A stretch of DNA of 64,000 nt from Choristoneura fumiferana (Eukaryota > Arthropoda > Insecta > Lepidoptera > Tortricidae), in the NCBI RefSeq assembly GCF_025370935.1, contig NC_133482.1, positions 16,906,181 through 16,970,180 of the forward strand, read 5' to 3'. A model generated the notes under the pieces. The model worked only from the letters and a program-made list of their open reading frames with translations, had not been told where the DNA came from and searched no databases. Positions within the stretch are counted from its first letter, which is position 1. Each line of letters begins with the position of its first letter. Shown here one piece after another: positions 51,339-61,497 of the stretch. Both the position numbers and the translations under genes were made by a program.

Positions 51339-52164
51339 CTAAATGGCAGCCGAATTATATATTTTTTAAGAAATTTAGCCTTTTTGATTTAAGCTCATTC
51401 AGCAGGAAATATCTAACTGCACTGTGTACTTAAGCTCCCAGCGTTTATTTGCACCACGTGGCCACTCCACAGAGCGTTGTGAGCATAAAGGAATTTTTGA
51501 GCAAGGACCGACTCCGTGCACCGTATCGATCCGCGTTCGATTCCCGTTCAACGCTCAGCTTTATTGTACTACCGCCCATTGTATGCTAAACTTATGGGCC
51601 GAGCTCAGTAACCGTTTGGAGTATTTGAATTTGAATAAAATTTTGCTGCGTTTTAGTTTAGTGTTATTCTACGTAAACTTTCAGAGCTGGCGACTAGGGT
51701 TTTAAATTTTGAATTTTAAACTTTGAAATTCCAATTTTAAAATGCGATGTTATTCAATTAAGCAACTAACATTATTATAAGAATGTTAATAACATTGTGA
51801 AGGTACCTAACAACAATATACATACACCAATATAACGTCGTATCAGGAGCTCAAAGCATTCGCAGAGACGCGTACAGAATGGCAATTTCTCCACCGACAA
51901 GAGACAGGCTCCTAAATATATAATTAATAATGTTGATATGGAACTAGAGCTAGAAATAAACGTTTAATTATTACATTTATTTATTTTTATTTCGGACCAT
52001 ACAGAAGGTTTCTGTGAAACCGTACAAATTAAAGATTAACGTTCTTAAAAGACTTGAGCCTTTTAGTTTTAATTTAAAGTTCCAGATTTCTTTTTAGAGC
52101 TGGGCAGATGGAATAGTCAGTGAAACAGGTTAATCGTTAGTCAGTTTTAAATAAACGTTATAAT
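51339..52164. other. Non-coding, one unexplained frame
   Basis: The 93-codon frame 51424-51705 is somewhat GC-richer in its first half and may be an old LINE C-terminus, but no motif can be named. TTTTAAATTTTGAATTTTAA near 51701 is low-complexity. Confidence 0.35.
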
Positions 52165-52335
52165 AAAGAGGCGAACAGACGAAGCCAGGCCAGGCCAGGT
52201 GCAGGCTTCCCAATAGGTGCATTGACATCGTGAAAGCTGCGGGTAAACGGTAGATGCTAGTGGCGAGTTGTTGTTCACTGTGGCGTTCTAAGGTGGAGGC
52301 TTTTGTTCAGCAGTGGACATCTTCTGGGTGATAAT
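52165..52335 (+). pseudogene. RTE-like LINE 3' end
   Basis: CGAAGCCAGGCCAGGCCAGG, ATTGACATCGTGAAAGCTGC, GGCGAGTTGTTGTTCACTGT and TTTTGTTCAGCAGTGGACAT correspond to the ..DDIVK.AG.....ASS.SLWRS..EAFVQQWT end. GGTGATAATAA replaces the ATG tail. GGCCA triplication is a small local repeat. Confidence 0.65.
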
Positions 52336-52336
52336 A

Positions 52337-52500
52337 AACAACAAACAAAAACATCACGCCTGTATTCCCAAATGGGGTAGGCAGAGCACACGAAACGTTA
52401 CCGTTTCGGAGCCACTTTTAGCAATTTTTGGTTTTAAGTTTGACAAAAACGGTACAATAGTGACAGGTTGCTAGCCTGTCGCCTACGGTATACCTTAACC
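52337..52500 (-). mobile_element. Family M repeat, minus copy
   Basis: ATCACGCCTGTATTCCCAAA, TGGGGTAGGCAGAGCACACG, TTACCGTTTCGGAGCCACTT and TGCTAGCCTGTCGCCTACGG are complements of 54229-54385. Downstream GCCTATTACGACATGCACGG and ACACCACACGGGGTG may belong to the same element. Confidence 0.6.
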
Positions 52501-52597
52501 TATCCTTAGTCGCCTATTACGACATGCACGGAAGAAATGAAGAGGTGTAATTCTAACCCGACACCACACGGGGTGATAATAATGATGAATAAATCAG

Positions 52598-52860
52598 TTT
52601 TTTTTTATTCGACTGGATGGCAAACGAGCAAGTGGGTATCCTGATGGTAAGAGATCACCACCGCCCATAAACATCTGCAACGCCAGGGGTATTGCAGACG
52701 CGTTGCCAACCTAGAGGCCTAAGATGGGATACCTCACGTGCCAGTAATTTCACCGGCTGTCTTACTCTCCACGCCGAAACACTGATTCTTCACGGCAGGA
52801 TTAGCGAGCAAGATGGTGGTAGCAATCCGGGCGGACCTTGCACAAGGTCCTACCACCTGC
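52598..52860 (-). mobile_element. SINE-4, minus copy
   Basis: A poly-T run and ATTCGACTGGATGGCAAACG start it. It ends CTTGCACAAGGTCCTACCAC followed by CTGC. There is a deletion where other copies have CAGTGCAAGCACTGCTG. Confidence 0.83.
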
Positions 52861-52863
52861 AAA

Positions 52864-53000
52864 AATGTCTCACTAATACTAAAAATGAGAGAGTTATAAG
52901 TCTGTTTGTTTGTTACCTCATCACGTCTAAACCGCTGAACCGATTTATATGAAATTCGATATACAGATAGTTTGAGTCCCAGGGAAGGGTATTGAATGAA
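52864..53000 (-). repeat. CTAGCT...ATTAGTA element, 3' part
   Basis: CTCACTAATACTAAAAATGA, GTTTGTTTGTTACCTCATCA and CGTCTAAACCGCTGAACCGA are complements of the 3' end at 2756-2976. Confidence 0.6.
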
Positions 53001-53160
53001 TGAATGAATGAATGAATGATAATTTATTCGCTGAATATGGTTACAACAGGTGGAAAATAATATAACATTACTTAAGTATCTAGCATATCCTACCGGAATC
53101 CGGCGTGCGAATTTAACATTTATGTACTGTGCGGACTGTAACTTAGTAAGAGCTACCACT
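53001..53160 (-). mobile_element. Probable LINE 3' end with (GAAT)n
   Basis: Seven GAAT units (about 52993-53020) are followed by AATTTATTCGCTGAATATGG and GTGCGGACTGTAACTTAGTA. Read on the minus strand this is a UTR ending AATAAAT(TATCATTC)n, a LINE-type finish. Confidence 0.45.
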
Positions 53161-53749
53161 GATCAACGCGCGTGACTTTAAACTCAGTTCAAAATAAACA
53201 ACTTCTTCAATCATTAATTAATTATATTTATTTTAGAACTTGGTATATTATAAATAGATTTACATAAAATGGCACCAGCCGCTTAGGCTATCGGAGCAAT
53301 CTGCGCTCCGGCATGTATACGCTGTCAATCTGTTTTAAAGTTATATTCTAGAAACACAATATAAAAAAACCTATTCCTTTATATAAAACTAGGTTAATCT
53401 AACCTGCCAGGTGGTCAGTTTTACCACCTGCCAGCGGTATACAGCCTAGTTCCTACAGTACACAATGAATTATTATTATTATTATTATTGGATTGTTTTT
53501 ATCCCGTAAAATTGCGTAGTTCCCGTTATAAACAAATTTTACGTGGATGGAGTAGCGGGCAACAGCTAGTAGGTACGTACGTAATATATTTACGTTAAAA
53601 AGAGTCTCTGCTCCGAAGTATCGAGCTTTGATTAAAAATAAAACTAACCAACCGTGAAGCAGAGTAACTCTACCGTTTTGTAATACTGGACAATCCTTTT
53701 TTGAACAACATAAAAATAAAAACTATTTTAATTTTGTACTGGTTTTTTA
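53161..53749. other. Non-coding, with a CTAGCT-type 5' scrap
   Basis: 53490-53576 (ATCCCGTAAAATTGCGTAGT and AGCGGGCAACAGCTAGTAGG) is the minus-strand head of that element. (ATT)n lies at 53467-53489. The rest is unrecognised. Confidence 0.4.
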
Positions 53750-54065
53750 TTAATTGAAATAAAAAATACAAAAAGATTCCAAAAAACCAATCTTAATTTG
53801 ATTGCTTAATAACGACATCTCTTGTCCGGATGAGCGGTTAGTTCCAATGGGGTGCTGAAAGTTCCTCGATGAGGGAGGAGTGACTAAATAAGAAAACAAA
53901 CAAGCTGAGATATGTGGTGCATAGGAGAAATTCGTGTCTGTATCACTGTCCAGTGGTGGTGTAGTGGTATAGCACGTGGCATGGAATGCCGAGGACCTAG
54001 GTTCGATTCCCAGCGCTGGTCTTATTTTTCTGGTTTTTCTATGCATCTATATTTCAGTTTGTATT
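53750..54065 (+). mobile_element. SINE-2, tail-linker-head arrangement
   Basis: The tail TTGAAATAAAAAATACAAAA and CCAATCTTA (53754-53800) is followed by the linker CATCTCTTGTCCGGATGAGC. Then comes a complete head GTCCAGTGGTGGTGTAGTGG with B box GGTTCGATTCC and the body TCTGGTTTTTCTATGCATCT. It is consistent with excision from a head-to-tail array. Confidence 0.75.
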
Positions 54066-54228
54066 TTAGAAATAGAAATATATTTGCATTAAATGTTGTA
54101 GGTACAATTAATTATGATGTTACACCTATTCTAGTTTCAAACAATAGACATTATTTTCAATAGGGGTTTTTATTGTCTCTATCCGTTTACGAAACTTAAT
54201 ATTTCCTTTAATAATCATAGTGGTCTTT

Positions 54229-54385
54229 ATTAAGGTATACCGCAGGCGACAGGCTAGCAACCTGTCACTATTGTACCGTTTTTGTCAAACTTAAAACCTA
54301 AAATTGCGAAAAGTGGCTCCGAAGCGGTAACGTTTCGTGTGCTCTGCCTACCCCATTTGGGAATACAGGCGTGTGTTTGTGTGTG
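54229..54385 (+). mobile_element. Family M repeat, best-preserved copy
   Basis: AAGGTATACCGCAGGCGACA, GGCTAGCAACCTGTCACTAT, AGTGGCTCCGAAGCGGTAAC and CATTTGGGAATACAGGCGTG. A GTGTGTGTGTTT tract follows. Confidence 0.6.
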
Positions 54386-54701
54386 TGTTTTCTTTATTGT
54401 GAATGACGTTAACCGGGAAATGTTGAAAATGTTGACTCCATTAGATTAGTATAACATCCGTTGTAATTATTTGCTCCCATTACAGGCCCCACCGGTAGGG
54501 TTTATGATTTTTTGTTACCCATGTCAGTCTGAGAGTGTATTCACCTGTAACTCGAGCCTGCCGTGACAGTCGCACGCTTCTCGCGTCACCCGTCTCGCTC
54601 GATGCGTGACGGCAGTCGCTAAGAGGCAGTCGAGTGTCAATTACAGAGCCGATTTGGTGGCACATTTTATTTTACGTTTGGAGGTTAATGTTTTTAGATC
54701 T
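54386..54701. other. Non-coding, nothing recognised
   Basis: The 54540-54640 part is GC-richer, with CGTCACCCGTCTCGCTCG, but shows no frame with family signature. Confidence 0.35.
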
Positions 54702-54979
54702 GCAGGTGGACCTTGTGCAAGGTCCGCCCGGATTGCTACCACCATCTTGCTCGCTAATCCTGCCGTGAAGCAGCAGTGCTTGCACTGTTGTGTTTCGGCG
54801 TGGAGAGTAAGACAGCCGGTGAAATTACTGGCACTTGAGGTATCCCATATTAGGCCTCTAGGTTGGCAACGCATCTGCAATAACCCTGGTGTTGCAGATG
54901 TTTATGGGCGGTGGTGATCTCTTACCATCAGGAGACCCACTTGCTCGTTTGCCACCCAGTCGAATAAAATAATAAAAAA
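54702..54979 (+). mobile_element. SINE-4 copy with 7-bp deletion in the 5' stem
   Basis: GCAGGTGGACCTTGTGCAAG shows that TAGGACC is reduced relative to other copies, removing one strand of the middle stem. The rest matches to GTCGAATAAAATAATAAAAA. Confidence 0.83.
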
Positions 54980-54984
54980 AGTTT

Positions 54985-55203
54985 AAGGCTCCGTTTCTAC
55001 CAGAGATGTGTTAGGATGCGAGGAATGTATTTTTCATGAACCAATAGGAACGCTTCATTTACCTCGCCTCGCTCCGCTCAGCTGTTTCCACCAGAGATGT
55101 GCTGTGCGAGGATAGGTTAAATGAAGCGTTTCTATTGGTTGATGAAAAACATATCCCTCGCAACACATCCTCGCACATCTTTGGTGGAAACACAGCTTTG
55201 CCT
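54985..55203. mobile_element. Fold-back element with nested inverted repeats
   Basis: AAGGCTCCGTTTCTACCAGA at the left and TTTGGTGGAAACACAGCTTT at the right form the outer arms. ATTTTTCATGAACCAATAGG, AACGCTTCATTTACC and the complement GGTTAAATGAAGCGTTTCTA form inner arms. The centre repeats TCCACCAGAGATGTGCTG, so it has the look of a dimer. Confidence 0.7.
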
Positions 55204-55558
55204 TAGGCTGGGTGTTGATGAGTTAGTGACTCAGATTCTTCTCTTTTTGGTTACTTTAAGAAGATTTATTTGCAATAATTTCCGTTTTAGCTAAAAATAC
55301 TTAAGAGAAGTTTCCCTGCCGGCCGCGCGGCCGCTTTAGGTATTCGTTTGGGATATTGCTGTCTTTATCGCTCGTGACATAAGTGCTCGCAGCCGCCCCC
55401 CCCCCATGCCTTCCGCAACGACGTCCGTAATATCGAGATAGCTGTAGGCTTTTCAAGATTTGGGCGGTTGAATTTTGGGTTTCGTTGTCCTCATTTTATA
55501 CGTAAAGTATAGCACAGAAATCAATGATATTTTGCAATCAAGATATTCATTACATTTT
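55204..55558. other. Non-coding, with a poly-C run
   Basis: CAGCCGCCCCCCCCCCCATG near 55392 is an 11-base C run. GCCGGCCGCGCGGCCGC at 55319 is a compact GC palindrome. No gene. Confidence 0.4.
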
Positions 55559-55706
55559 CTATGCCTGTGGTTTTATAGATTTTTGTAAAAATGCTTTATT
55601 AGTCTGTAATTCTCGTGCAAAGTTGACATTTTTTTTTGTCGACTTTTGAGCTCCTGTAATTCTGATATTACCATTTATACGAAAATCTGTAAAACCACAG
55701 GCATAG
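55559..55706. mobile_element. 148-bp fold-back element (CTATGCCTGTGG ends)
   Basis: CTATGCCTGTGGTTTTATAG pairs with CTGTAAAACCACAGGCATAG. The second-level arms are CTGTAATTCT and AGAATTACAG-like words. No coding. Confidence 0.8.
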
Positions 55707-56069
55707 TATAAACAACTAGTCTATACTTACAAAATTTCATCTATTTCTGTTCCCTAGTTTTCAAATGAGACCGGGACTACGTTTGTTTGGAGAATGGAAC
55801 GAAGAGACTTCTCTTAACTAAAATAACTTTGCTCCCCTTTAGCTGAGTACCGTCACCTGCATCAATAACTTTTTTTTATAATATAGTGCTTACGAAATAT
55901 TTATTGCTAAGACGCGCTACAGAAACCCGTTAAAGGTTTATATGAGACGAGAATGTAGGTACACTCCGCACCGCTCGCAGCATTGCTTTAAAGAAAAGCG
56001 AAAAGAATCACACCTGCAATTACCCTTTGTCGTCTGCTCCTCCAACACATAGAGCGGATAAAGTGGAGC

Positions 56070-56172
56070 TCGCAAAAATATCTGACACGTCTTTCGGCCA
56101 AGAAAAAGAGTCGTATCAGAGATAGTTATGCACGCTTCGTTGTGTCAGATATTGGTGCTGGTGGATGTACCA
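56070..56172. repeat. Relative of the 957-1415 repeat
   Basis: CTCGCAAAAATATCTGACAC, GAGTCGTATCAGAGATAG, ATGCACGCTTCGTTGTGTCA and GATATTGGTGCTGGTGG follow the inverted third copy of that block. Confidence 0.65.
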
Positions 56173-56505
56173 TGTGGTCTATGCGATTGCTTAACTGAGT
56201 GAGTTATCTTGAGCTTTAGTGAAGTGCCAAAAATTATGTTATCATCCACGTACAAGACTACTCAGCAATGTCTGAAGTAGTTTTTTGAATCAGGCGTTAC
56301 TTTGCGGAGTTCCATATCAATTAACTAAAATAATTTCTTTGCAAAGGTTTTTAAGGTGGTGAGCAAAGAAATTCTTTTAGTTCATGTCTGAAGTAGCAGT
56401 TTTTGAAAGTAGATTTTTGCAGTACTTACTCGTTTGTCAATATTAAAGGTATTTGTGGGTATTCGGTTGTACATGCATTAGTTTTGTCAAATTAAAGGTA
56501 ACAGA

Positions 56506-56830
56506 TCATTAGAGCCACCCGGCACCCGACCAGCACCGCCTCGACTTTCGGCGTCCACTCGCTGTCGACAGGTTTTCCACGGGTGCCACGGGTGGACGCC
56601 ACGTTGACAACGAGTGGACCTCGCGAGGTTCTAGTAGTCAGTATGGCGGCGAGCAGCGGGCTGTCATCGAGTGGACCACTCACCGTCCGCGCGTGGCCAC
56701 CTCGCGAGTGAGGCGATCCGGTGTCGATACGGAGTTGATGTAGTGAGCGCATACCCATACATATAAAAATGAAGAATACTAACCGCTCAAGGCGAGGTGG
56801 TGCTGGTCGGGTGCCGGGTGGCTGTAATGA
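56506..56830. mobile_element. GC-rich fold-back element, 325 bp
   Basis: TCATTAGAGCCACCCGGCAC and CCGACCAGCACCGCCTCG match in complement AGGCGAGGTGGTGCTGGTCG and GGTGCCGGGTGGCTGTAATGA, giving arms of about 45 bp with few mismatches. The interior is about 60 percent GC (GGTGCCACGGGTGGACGCCA, CGAGTGGACC repeats), far above the flanks. An 88-codon minus frame is incidental. Confidence 0.8.
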
Positions 56831-57017
56831 GCTTATGACCTTAAATCTGGCTTTTAATTTGAACTAAAAGCATGGCCCTATAAGCCATGTATATAATTAA
56901 ATCATTCATCCTGCGCGGGTGTTAGCTGCAGAATTGATTGGTTCGATATTTCTATGGAAGTCCGTTATTTTTGAAGCTAGAGGTAGAGCTATGTTTTCGA
57001 GCGTAGTATGACGTACA

Positions 57018-57160
57018 TAATATGAAAGAAAGAAAGATTTATTTGGTTCCATCAGTACCACCACCGTACAGTAATAAGACTAAAACTAACAATAAAAACT
57101 AAATTACGTGGTGACACGACAGGACACCAAAAAGGCCACCACTCAGCATGTGTTGCCACA
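57018..57160 (-). mobile_element. Family N-related LINE 3' end
   Basis: GAAAGAAAGAAAGATTTATT is followed by ACAGTAATAAGACTAAAACT and CCACCACTCAGCATGTGTTG. It has the same plan as 25003-25205 but a different subfamily. Confidence 0.45.
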
Positions 57161-57162
57161 CG

Positions 57163-57360
57163 CACAATACAATACAATACAAATTATTATTTATTGATCA
57201 CCAAAAGCAGTACAGAGACATTACAAAAATAGAACAATTCAGGTAGACAATAGGCGATCTTATCGCTAAAAAGCGATCTCTTCCAGACAAATTTCTGAGA
57301 AATTAATAAGTAGGCGTTGCTATACGTAATGTACAGCAAACGCTGGTTTTCTGTGGAGCA
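57163..57360 (-). mobile_element. LINE 3' UTR (AGCGATCTCTTCCAGAC type)
   Basis: CAATACAATACAATACAAAT is followed by TTATTTATTGATCACC, GGCGATCTTATCGCTAAAAA and GCGATCTCTTCCAGAC. Read on the minus strand it is the UTR of the 18446-18672 type, ending AATAAATAATAATTTG and a TATTG tail. Family C material (57393-57470) follows. Confidence 0.55.
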
Positions 57361-57470
57361 CATACATAGGTAGATTTATTTGGTTCTATCTGTAGCTTTA
57401 ACGGCTGGATGGTTTTGAATATTATGAGGTATCATTAGATTTGTAAAACTGTCAGAGTGACATTCATATT

Positions 57471-57834
57471 ATGATAATATTTGTGAAATTATCAAGGTAT
57501 CAGCAAATAAACACAATAAACTAACTAATTATAAACATTCTCTCCTCCCATGTCAATAACATGAATTTATAGGAAGGGAAAAGTCACAAACTGATGTTCC
57601 TCAAGTTTAAAAACCAAAGCAGAAATGCCCACCGAATCCCGCATTTTTCGCTAATTCGTTTTTTTTTTAATTTGAATGGATTAGCTGTTATTTGTCCCTG
57701 AATGTGTCCCAAAGGACTGACATCGGAGCGAACGCTGGAGTGCTTGAAACGCCCTAGCTCTTCTAGTTTCAAATAAGTCTCACTCTCATTCCCTTTATCT
57801 TTTTGTGTGGAGAAGTCTCCAATTACCTTTATTT
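57471..57834. other. Non-coding, nothing recognised
   Basis: No repeat partner or coding frame was seen. Confidence 0.35.
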
Positions 57835-58172
57835 AAGTTAAATAATAAAGCCGTGGTGGCCATTAGGTTTGACCTATCGCCTCTCAAGCAGAGGGTCGTG
57901 GGTTCGAACCCCGGCTCGCATCTCTGAGTTTTTCGAAATTCATGTGCGGAATTACATTTGAAATTTACCACGAGCTTTGCGGTGAAGGAAAACATCGTGA
58001 GGAAACCTGCACAAACCTGCGAAGCAATTCAATGGTGTGTGTGAAGTTCCCAATCCGCACTGGGCCCGCGTGGGAACTATGGCCCAAGCCCTCTTGTTCT
58101 GAGAGGAGGCCTGTGCCCAGCAGTGGGACGTATATAGGCTGGGATGATGATGATGATGAAGTTAAATAATAA
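57835..58172 (+). mobile_element. SINE-1, full-length with perfect 14-bp target duplication
   Basis: AAGTTAAATAATAA at 57835-57848 is repeated at 58159-58172. The insert begins AGCCGTGGTGGCC; a small deletion removes part of the A box (GGCCATTAGG). The B box GGTTCGAACCC is intact. The end is GGGATGATGATGATGATG. The clean duplication and good conservation show a recent insertion. Confidence 0.92.
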
Positions 58173-58717
58173 TATTTTAACTGTCTATTAATTCATGTAA
58201 ATTCCAGCACGTCTTTACCGGCATAATACAAGATACCTATCACAAAATGATCCAGAAAACTTAGAAAGTAAGAAAGCAAAAAACATTTATCGATCTTCTC
58301 CTTCTATATATCTATCTATATTTTATATCTATATTTATAACTATAATACATTATAAAAGAAATCATCGAAATGTATGCGTAACTTCCCAACGATGACACC
58401 GAATTGGATAATTATTTTTTTGGTGTATTCGTTACTGTCAGGGTGTCGGGGTCTATGCTAAAAAAAGACGGAAACGGGGGTGAAGCCGCAAACAGCTAGT
58501 TGCTTATAAAATTGCACTTAAGTAGGTAAAATATATCTTGCATACAAATATCCTGCTTGGAGTTAAAATAGTTTCATTTATAGGCTATATGGTAATACTG
58601 CTCAATAAAAAGCGGGTCGTATGTTTAGATAGAGGCTGATAATCAGAGCCCGGATTTTTTGAGGCATTTTTGATCTGTCATAGTGACCTAAAGGATATCG
58701 ATAATGATATAATCGTG
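58173..58717. other. Non-coding, nothing certain
   Basis: AAGCCGCAAACAGCTAGTTG at 58484 looks like the edge of a CTAGCT-type element. The rest is unrecognised. Confidence 0.35.
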
Positions 58718-58790
58718 AAATACAATATAATACAAATATTCTTTATTGCACACCATAAAGCAGTAAAAATACTTATAATATAAAACACTT
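58718..58790 (-). mobile_element. LINE 3' end scrap (TGCAATAAAGAATATTTG type)
   Basis: ACAATATAATACAAATATTC, then TTTATTGCACACCATAAAGC and AGTAAAAATAC, form the complement of a UTR like 17213-17295. Confidence 0.5.
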
Positions 58791-58794
58791 AGAG

Positions 58795-59066
58795 TTAATG
58801 ATTCATGGACAGGGATATTTGGAAATATTTCTGATTCGCATTGGCGATCCCTAAAAATAGAGAACCTACTGTGTTAAAAATTAAGTTGTGTTAAATACTT
58901 GTGATGTATAGATATCATTTAATAATGTAAATCTGTTTAAAAAAATGTACCTCGTTGAGTTCTTCTCAACAGAGTTTTTCCAAACCGGTGGTAGTTTTTT
59001 TTTTGACATTCATAAGTGCTTGTTTTTATCCTAAATTGAGTAAAGATATTTTGACTTTGACTTTAA
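58795..59066 (+). mobile_element. Family L LINE 3' end
   Basis: GTTAATGATTCATGGACAGG, GATTCGCATTGGCGATCCCT, CAAACCGGTGGTAG and AAAGATATTTTGACTTTGAC parallel 33805-34115. Confidence 0.7.
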
Positions 59067-59361
59067 ACACTCGAATATAGGCATAATAGGGAGTAAAATG
59101 GTAGAAGTGGAAGAGATTGGTCCCACTTGTAATAAAACAGAGAAACCACTGATTTAACATTAATTGCCGATTGTTCTTCATCTTATTGTCCCCTTATTAT
59201 AAGGGTGAAAAACAATGAAATCTTAAGCTTTCAAGGTACAATGACCCTGTAAAATGATTTCTACGGTGCACCGCGGTGATTTGTTCATTTATGTTGTTGT
59301 TAAACCCTGTTTGAATTTGAAGATCTACTAAACAGTTCCGTATAGAAATATAAACTGTGAA

Positions 59362-59488
59362 GCCGTGGTGGCGTAGTGGTTTGACCTGTCGCCTCTCAAG
59401 CAGAGGATCGTGGGTTCGAACCCCGGCTCGCATCTCTGAGTTTTTCGAAATTCATGTGCGGAATTACATTTGAAATTTACCACGAGCA
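59362..59488 (+). mobile_element. SINE-1 5' half
   Basis: GCCGTGGTGGCGTAGTGGTT and B box GGTTCGAACCC are intact. The copy stops after AAATTTACCACGAGC, where sequence of the CTAGCT...ATTAGTA element begins abruptly. Confidence 0.8.
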
Positions 59489-59730
59489 AAGCTATGTGTT
59501 ATTCCAGACGTCCAGCTACCTACATATTAAATTTTATGACTAAGCCCAGCGGTTGTTATTTAGAGGTTTTATCCCTATCCCACGGGAGTATCGGGATAAA
59601 AGGTATCCTATGTTTAAATCCAGGTTATAAACTAACTTTTTGCCAAATATCATCGAAATCCGTCCAGCCGTTTCAGCGTGAAGAAGTAACAAACATACTC
59701 ACTCACTCACTCACTTACAAACTTTCACAT
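59489..59730 (+). repeat. CTAGCT...ATTAGTA element, 3' part next to the exon
   Basis: CCAGACGTCCAGCTACCTAC, ATCCCTATCCCACGGGAGTA, AAATCCGTCCAGCCGTTTCA, a (CTCA)n run near 59697-59715 and CATTTATAATATTAGTAGGA. It ends about 70 bp upstream of the splice acceptor at 59801. Confidence 0.7.
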
Positions 59731-59801
59731 TTATAATATTAGTAGGATTAGCTGCGATATTAGTAGGATTAGTGGGATTTATTATAGTTTCCTTGTTCCA
59801 G

Positions 59802-59934
59802 TGCCCACTGCGCATGTGCAAGGCGTGTTGGGCAAAAAGGCGGCACTGCCGTGCGACATCCAGCCCCTGGCCGCCGGAGACCAGGTCTCCATGGTGCTCT
59901 GGTTCAAGGAGAGCGACGGGGAACCACTTTATAG
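59802..59934 (+). CDS. Coding exon of an immunoglobulin-superfamily cell-surface protein (sidestep/nephrin-like), partial
   Basis: A pyrimidine-rich acceptor (TTTCCTTGTTCCAG, AG at 59800-59801) and donor GTAACT (from 59935) bound a 133-bp exon. It begins with two bases completing a codon (phase 1), has 43 full codons from 59804, and ends with AG of a split codon (phase 2). The peptide starts PTAHVQGVLGKKAALPCDIQ and ends SMVLWFKESDGEPLY. It shows the first Ig cysteine in LPCDI and the C-strand tryptophan in LWFK, about 16 residues apart. That pattern is characteristic of the first Ig domain of the insect sidestep family, membrane proteins that act as axon-guidance ligands or receptors for Beat proteins. 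Most third positions are G or C, unlike the surroundings. The second half of the domain, signal peptide and transmembrane exons are not in view. The paralogue cannot be decided. Confidence 0.85.
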
Positions 59935-60029
59935 GTAACTATGACGAAATTATTTTTATTTATTTATTTATGTGGTAGAGCCTTACTGTATCCACTTGTT
60001 GGCTGCAGTACGAATGGGCCGGCTCGACC

Positions 60030-60165
60030 GGGTTAGTGCCACACTCCCACAGAATACCGGCGCGAAATAGTAGTTTTGCTACTGTGTTGCGTACGGTGAG
60101 TGGGAGATCCGGAAAGGACATGGGGAAAGACCTTTGCCCATCAGTGGGACATCAATCTAGGCTAA
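60030..60165 (+). mobile_element. LINE-like 3' end
   Basis: GCCACACTCCCACAGAATAC, CGAAATAGTAGTTTTGCTAC and GTGTTGCGTACGGTGAGTGG lead into AGACCTTTGCCCATCAGTGG and a terminal AATAATAATC. The ending is SINE-1/RTE-like (CAGTGGGAC). Its class is uncertain. Confidence 0.4.
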
Positions 60166-60229
60166 ATAATAATCAGTTCGTAGGAATATCCTCCCAACTT
60201 GTACTTTTTACGAAGTTAAATTTTATGAT

Positions 60230-60645
60230 TGGTTTTTGGAGTCTTTTTGTATTTTTTATTTCAACTCCAAATTTGTTACTTTTACGGGTATCCCGTGAAA
60301 CCATATCGAAAATACAAACTGAGACATGGATGCACAGAAAAACCAGAAAAAGAGACCATCGAACCCAGGTCCTCAGCAATCCGTGCTGCGTGCTATAATC
60401 CCTACAACACCGCTGGACAGGAATCTAGACTCGAATTTTTCCTATGCATACATATCTCAGATAGTAAGATAGATATGATCAGTGAGATATGTATGCATAG
60501 GAAAAATTCGTGTCTAGATTCTCAGCGACGGTGGTGTAGCACGCAGCACGGATTGCTGAGGACCTGGGTTCGATTCCAAGCGCTGGTCTCTTTTTCTGGT
60601 TTTTCTGTGCATCCATGTCTCAGTTTGTATTTTCGGTAGATAAAT
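60230..60645. mobile_element. Two SINE-2 copies head to head
   Basis: 60230-60440 is a minus copy (tail TTTTTATTTCAACTCCAAAT, head complement GAACCCAGGTCCTCAGCAAT, with a small deletion). 60480-60645 is a plus copy (head GGTGGTGTAGCACGCAGCAC, B box GGTTCGATTCC, tail start TCTGGTTTTTCTGTGCATCC). Between them TTCCTATGCATACATATCTC and its complement form a 35-40 bp inverted repeat. Confidence 0.8.
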
Positions 60646-60907
60646 TTAAAAAAGTTCCAACTAATTCTTTTCAATTCCTAGCAATAAATTTAATAAAAAC
60701 ATTTATTCTAAAGAACTCGCATGCGAGGACCAATCCTGAAGTCCCGAGGGATATGAGCAGCCGATGTCGAGCAAAGCCTGCTTCCAAAGTCACATAATCG
60801 AATAACAGGAACCTTTTTAGGGTTCCGTACCAGATGTGATGTTGATGTATGTGGGATCGGGTTCTGCCTTTCGCAGAATTATTGTTTGCCAAATGTTTCA
60901 TTTGCCA
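60646..60907. other. Non-coding spacer
   Basis: TTTTTAGGGTTCCGTACCAG at 60818 is a scrap of the family D/F type. Nothing else was seen. Confidence 0.35.
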
Positions 60908-61135
60908 ACTCCCCCCGACGCAAAAAGAGGGGTGTTTTAAGTTTGACCGCTATGTGTGTCAGTGTGTCTGTGTATGTCTGTCTGTCTGTGGCACCGCAGC
61001 TCTGAAACGGGTGGACCGATTTGAATGCGGTTTCTTTTAATTGATAGCAGGTTTTCTAGCAGTTTAGCCGTTTTTGAGGTATTGAGCTTTGAAGTGATGA
61101 AGTCGGGGGGTTTCCAACCCTTTGTTGGTTAGGTT
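60908..61135 (+). repeat. Family E repeat, plus copy
   Basis: CTCCCCCCGACGCAAAAAGA, GTTTGACCGCTATGTGTGTC, GGCACCGCAGCTCTGAAACG and CTTTGTTGGTTAGGTTAG. Confidence 0.75.
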
Positions 61136-61149
61136 AGTTCTCCGAAAAA

Positions 61150-61497
61150 ATCCTAAAATTACTTTGCAAACAAATCACTGCATCGAAAAATCGTCTTAGC
61201 AACTCCTTAATGGTTTCAAAAGATCTAACTAACGATACCTCACACTACAAAGTTGGATGAGAAAAAAAAACACCCCCACTTTACGTCTATGGAAGGTAGA
61301 GTACCTTTTTTTATGGATTTTTTTATTATACCATTTTGTCGGCATAGTTTTCATATATGTATATTCGTGCAAAATCACAGCTTTCTACCATTGATAGTCC
61401 CTGAGCAAAGCCGCGGACGGACAGACATACAGACAGGCATACATGGCAAAACTATAAGGGTTCCGTTTTTGCCATTTTGGCTACGGAACCCTAAAAA
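61150..61497 (+). repeat. Family D repeat, 5'-truncated
   Basis: GCATCGAAAAATCGTCTTAG, CACCCCCACTTTACGTCTAT, TGATAGTCCCTGAGCAAAGC and GGCTACGGAACCCTAAAAA match the 3' half of 6163-6829. Confidence 0.75.
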
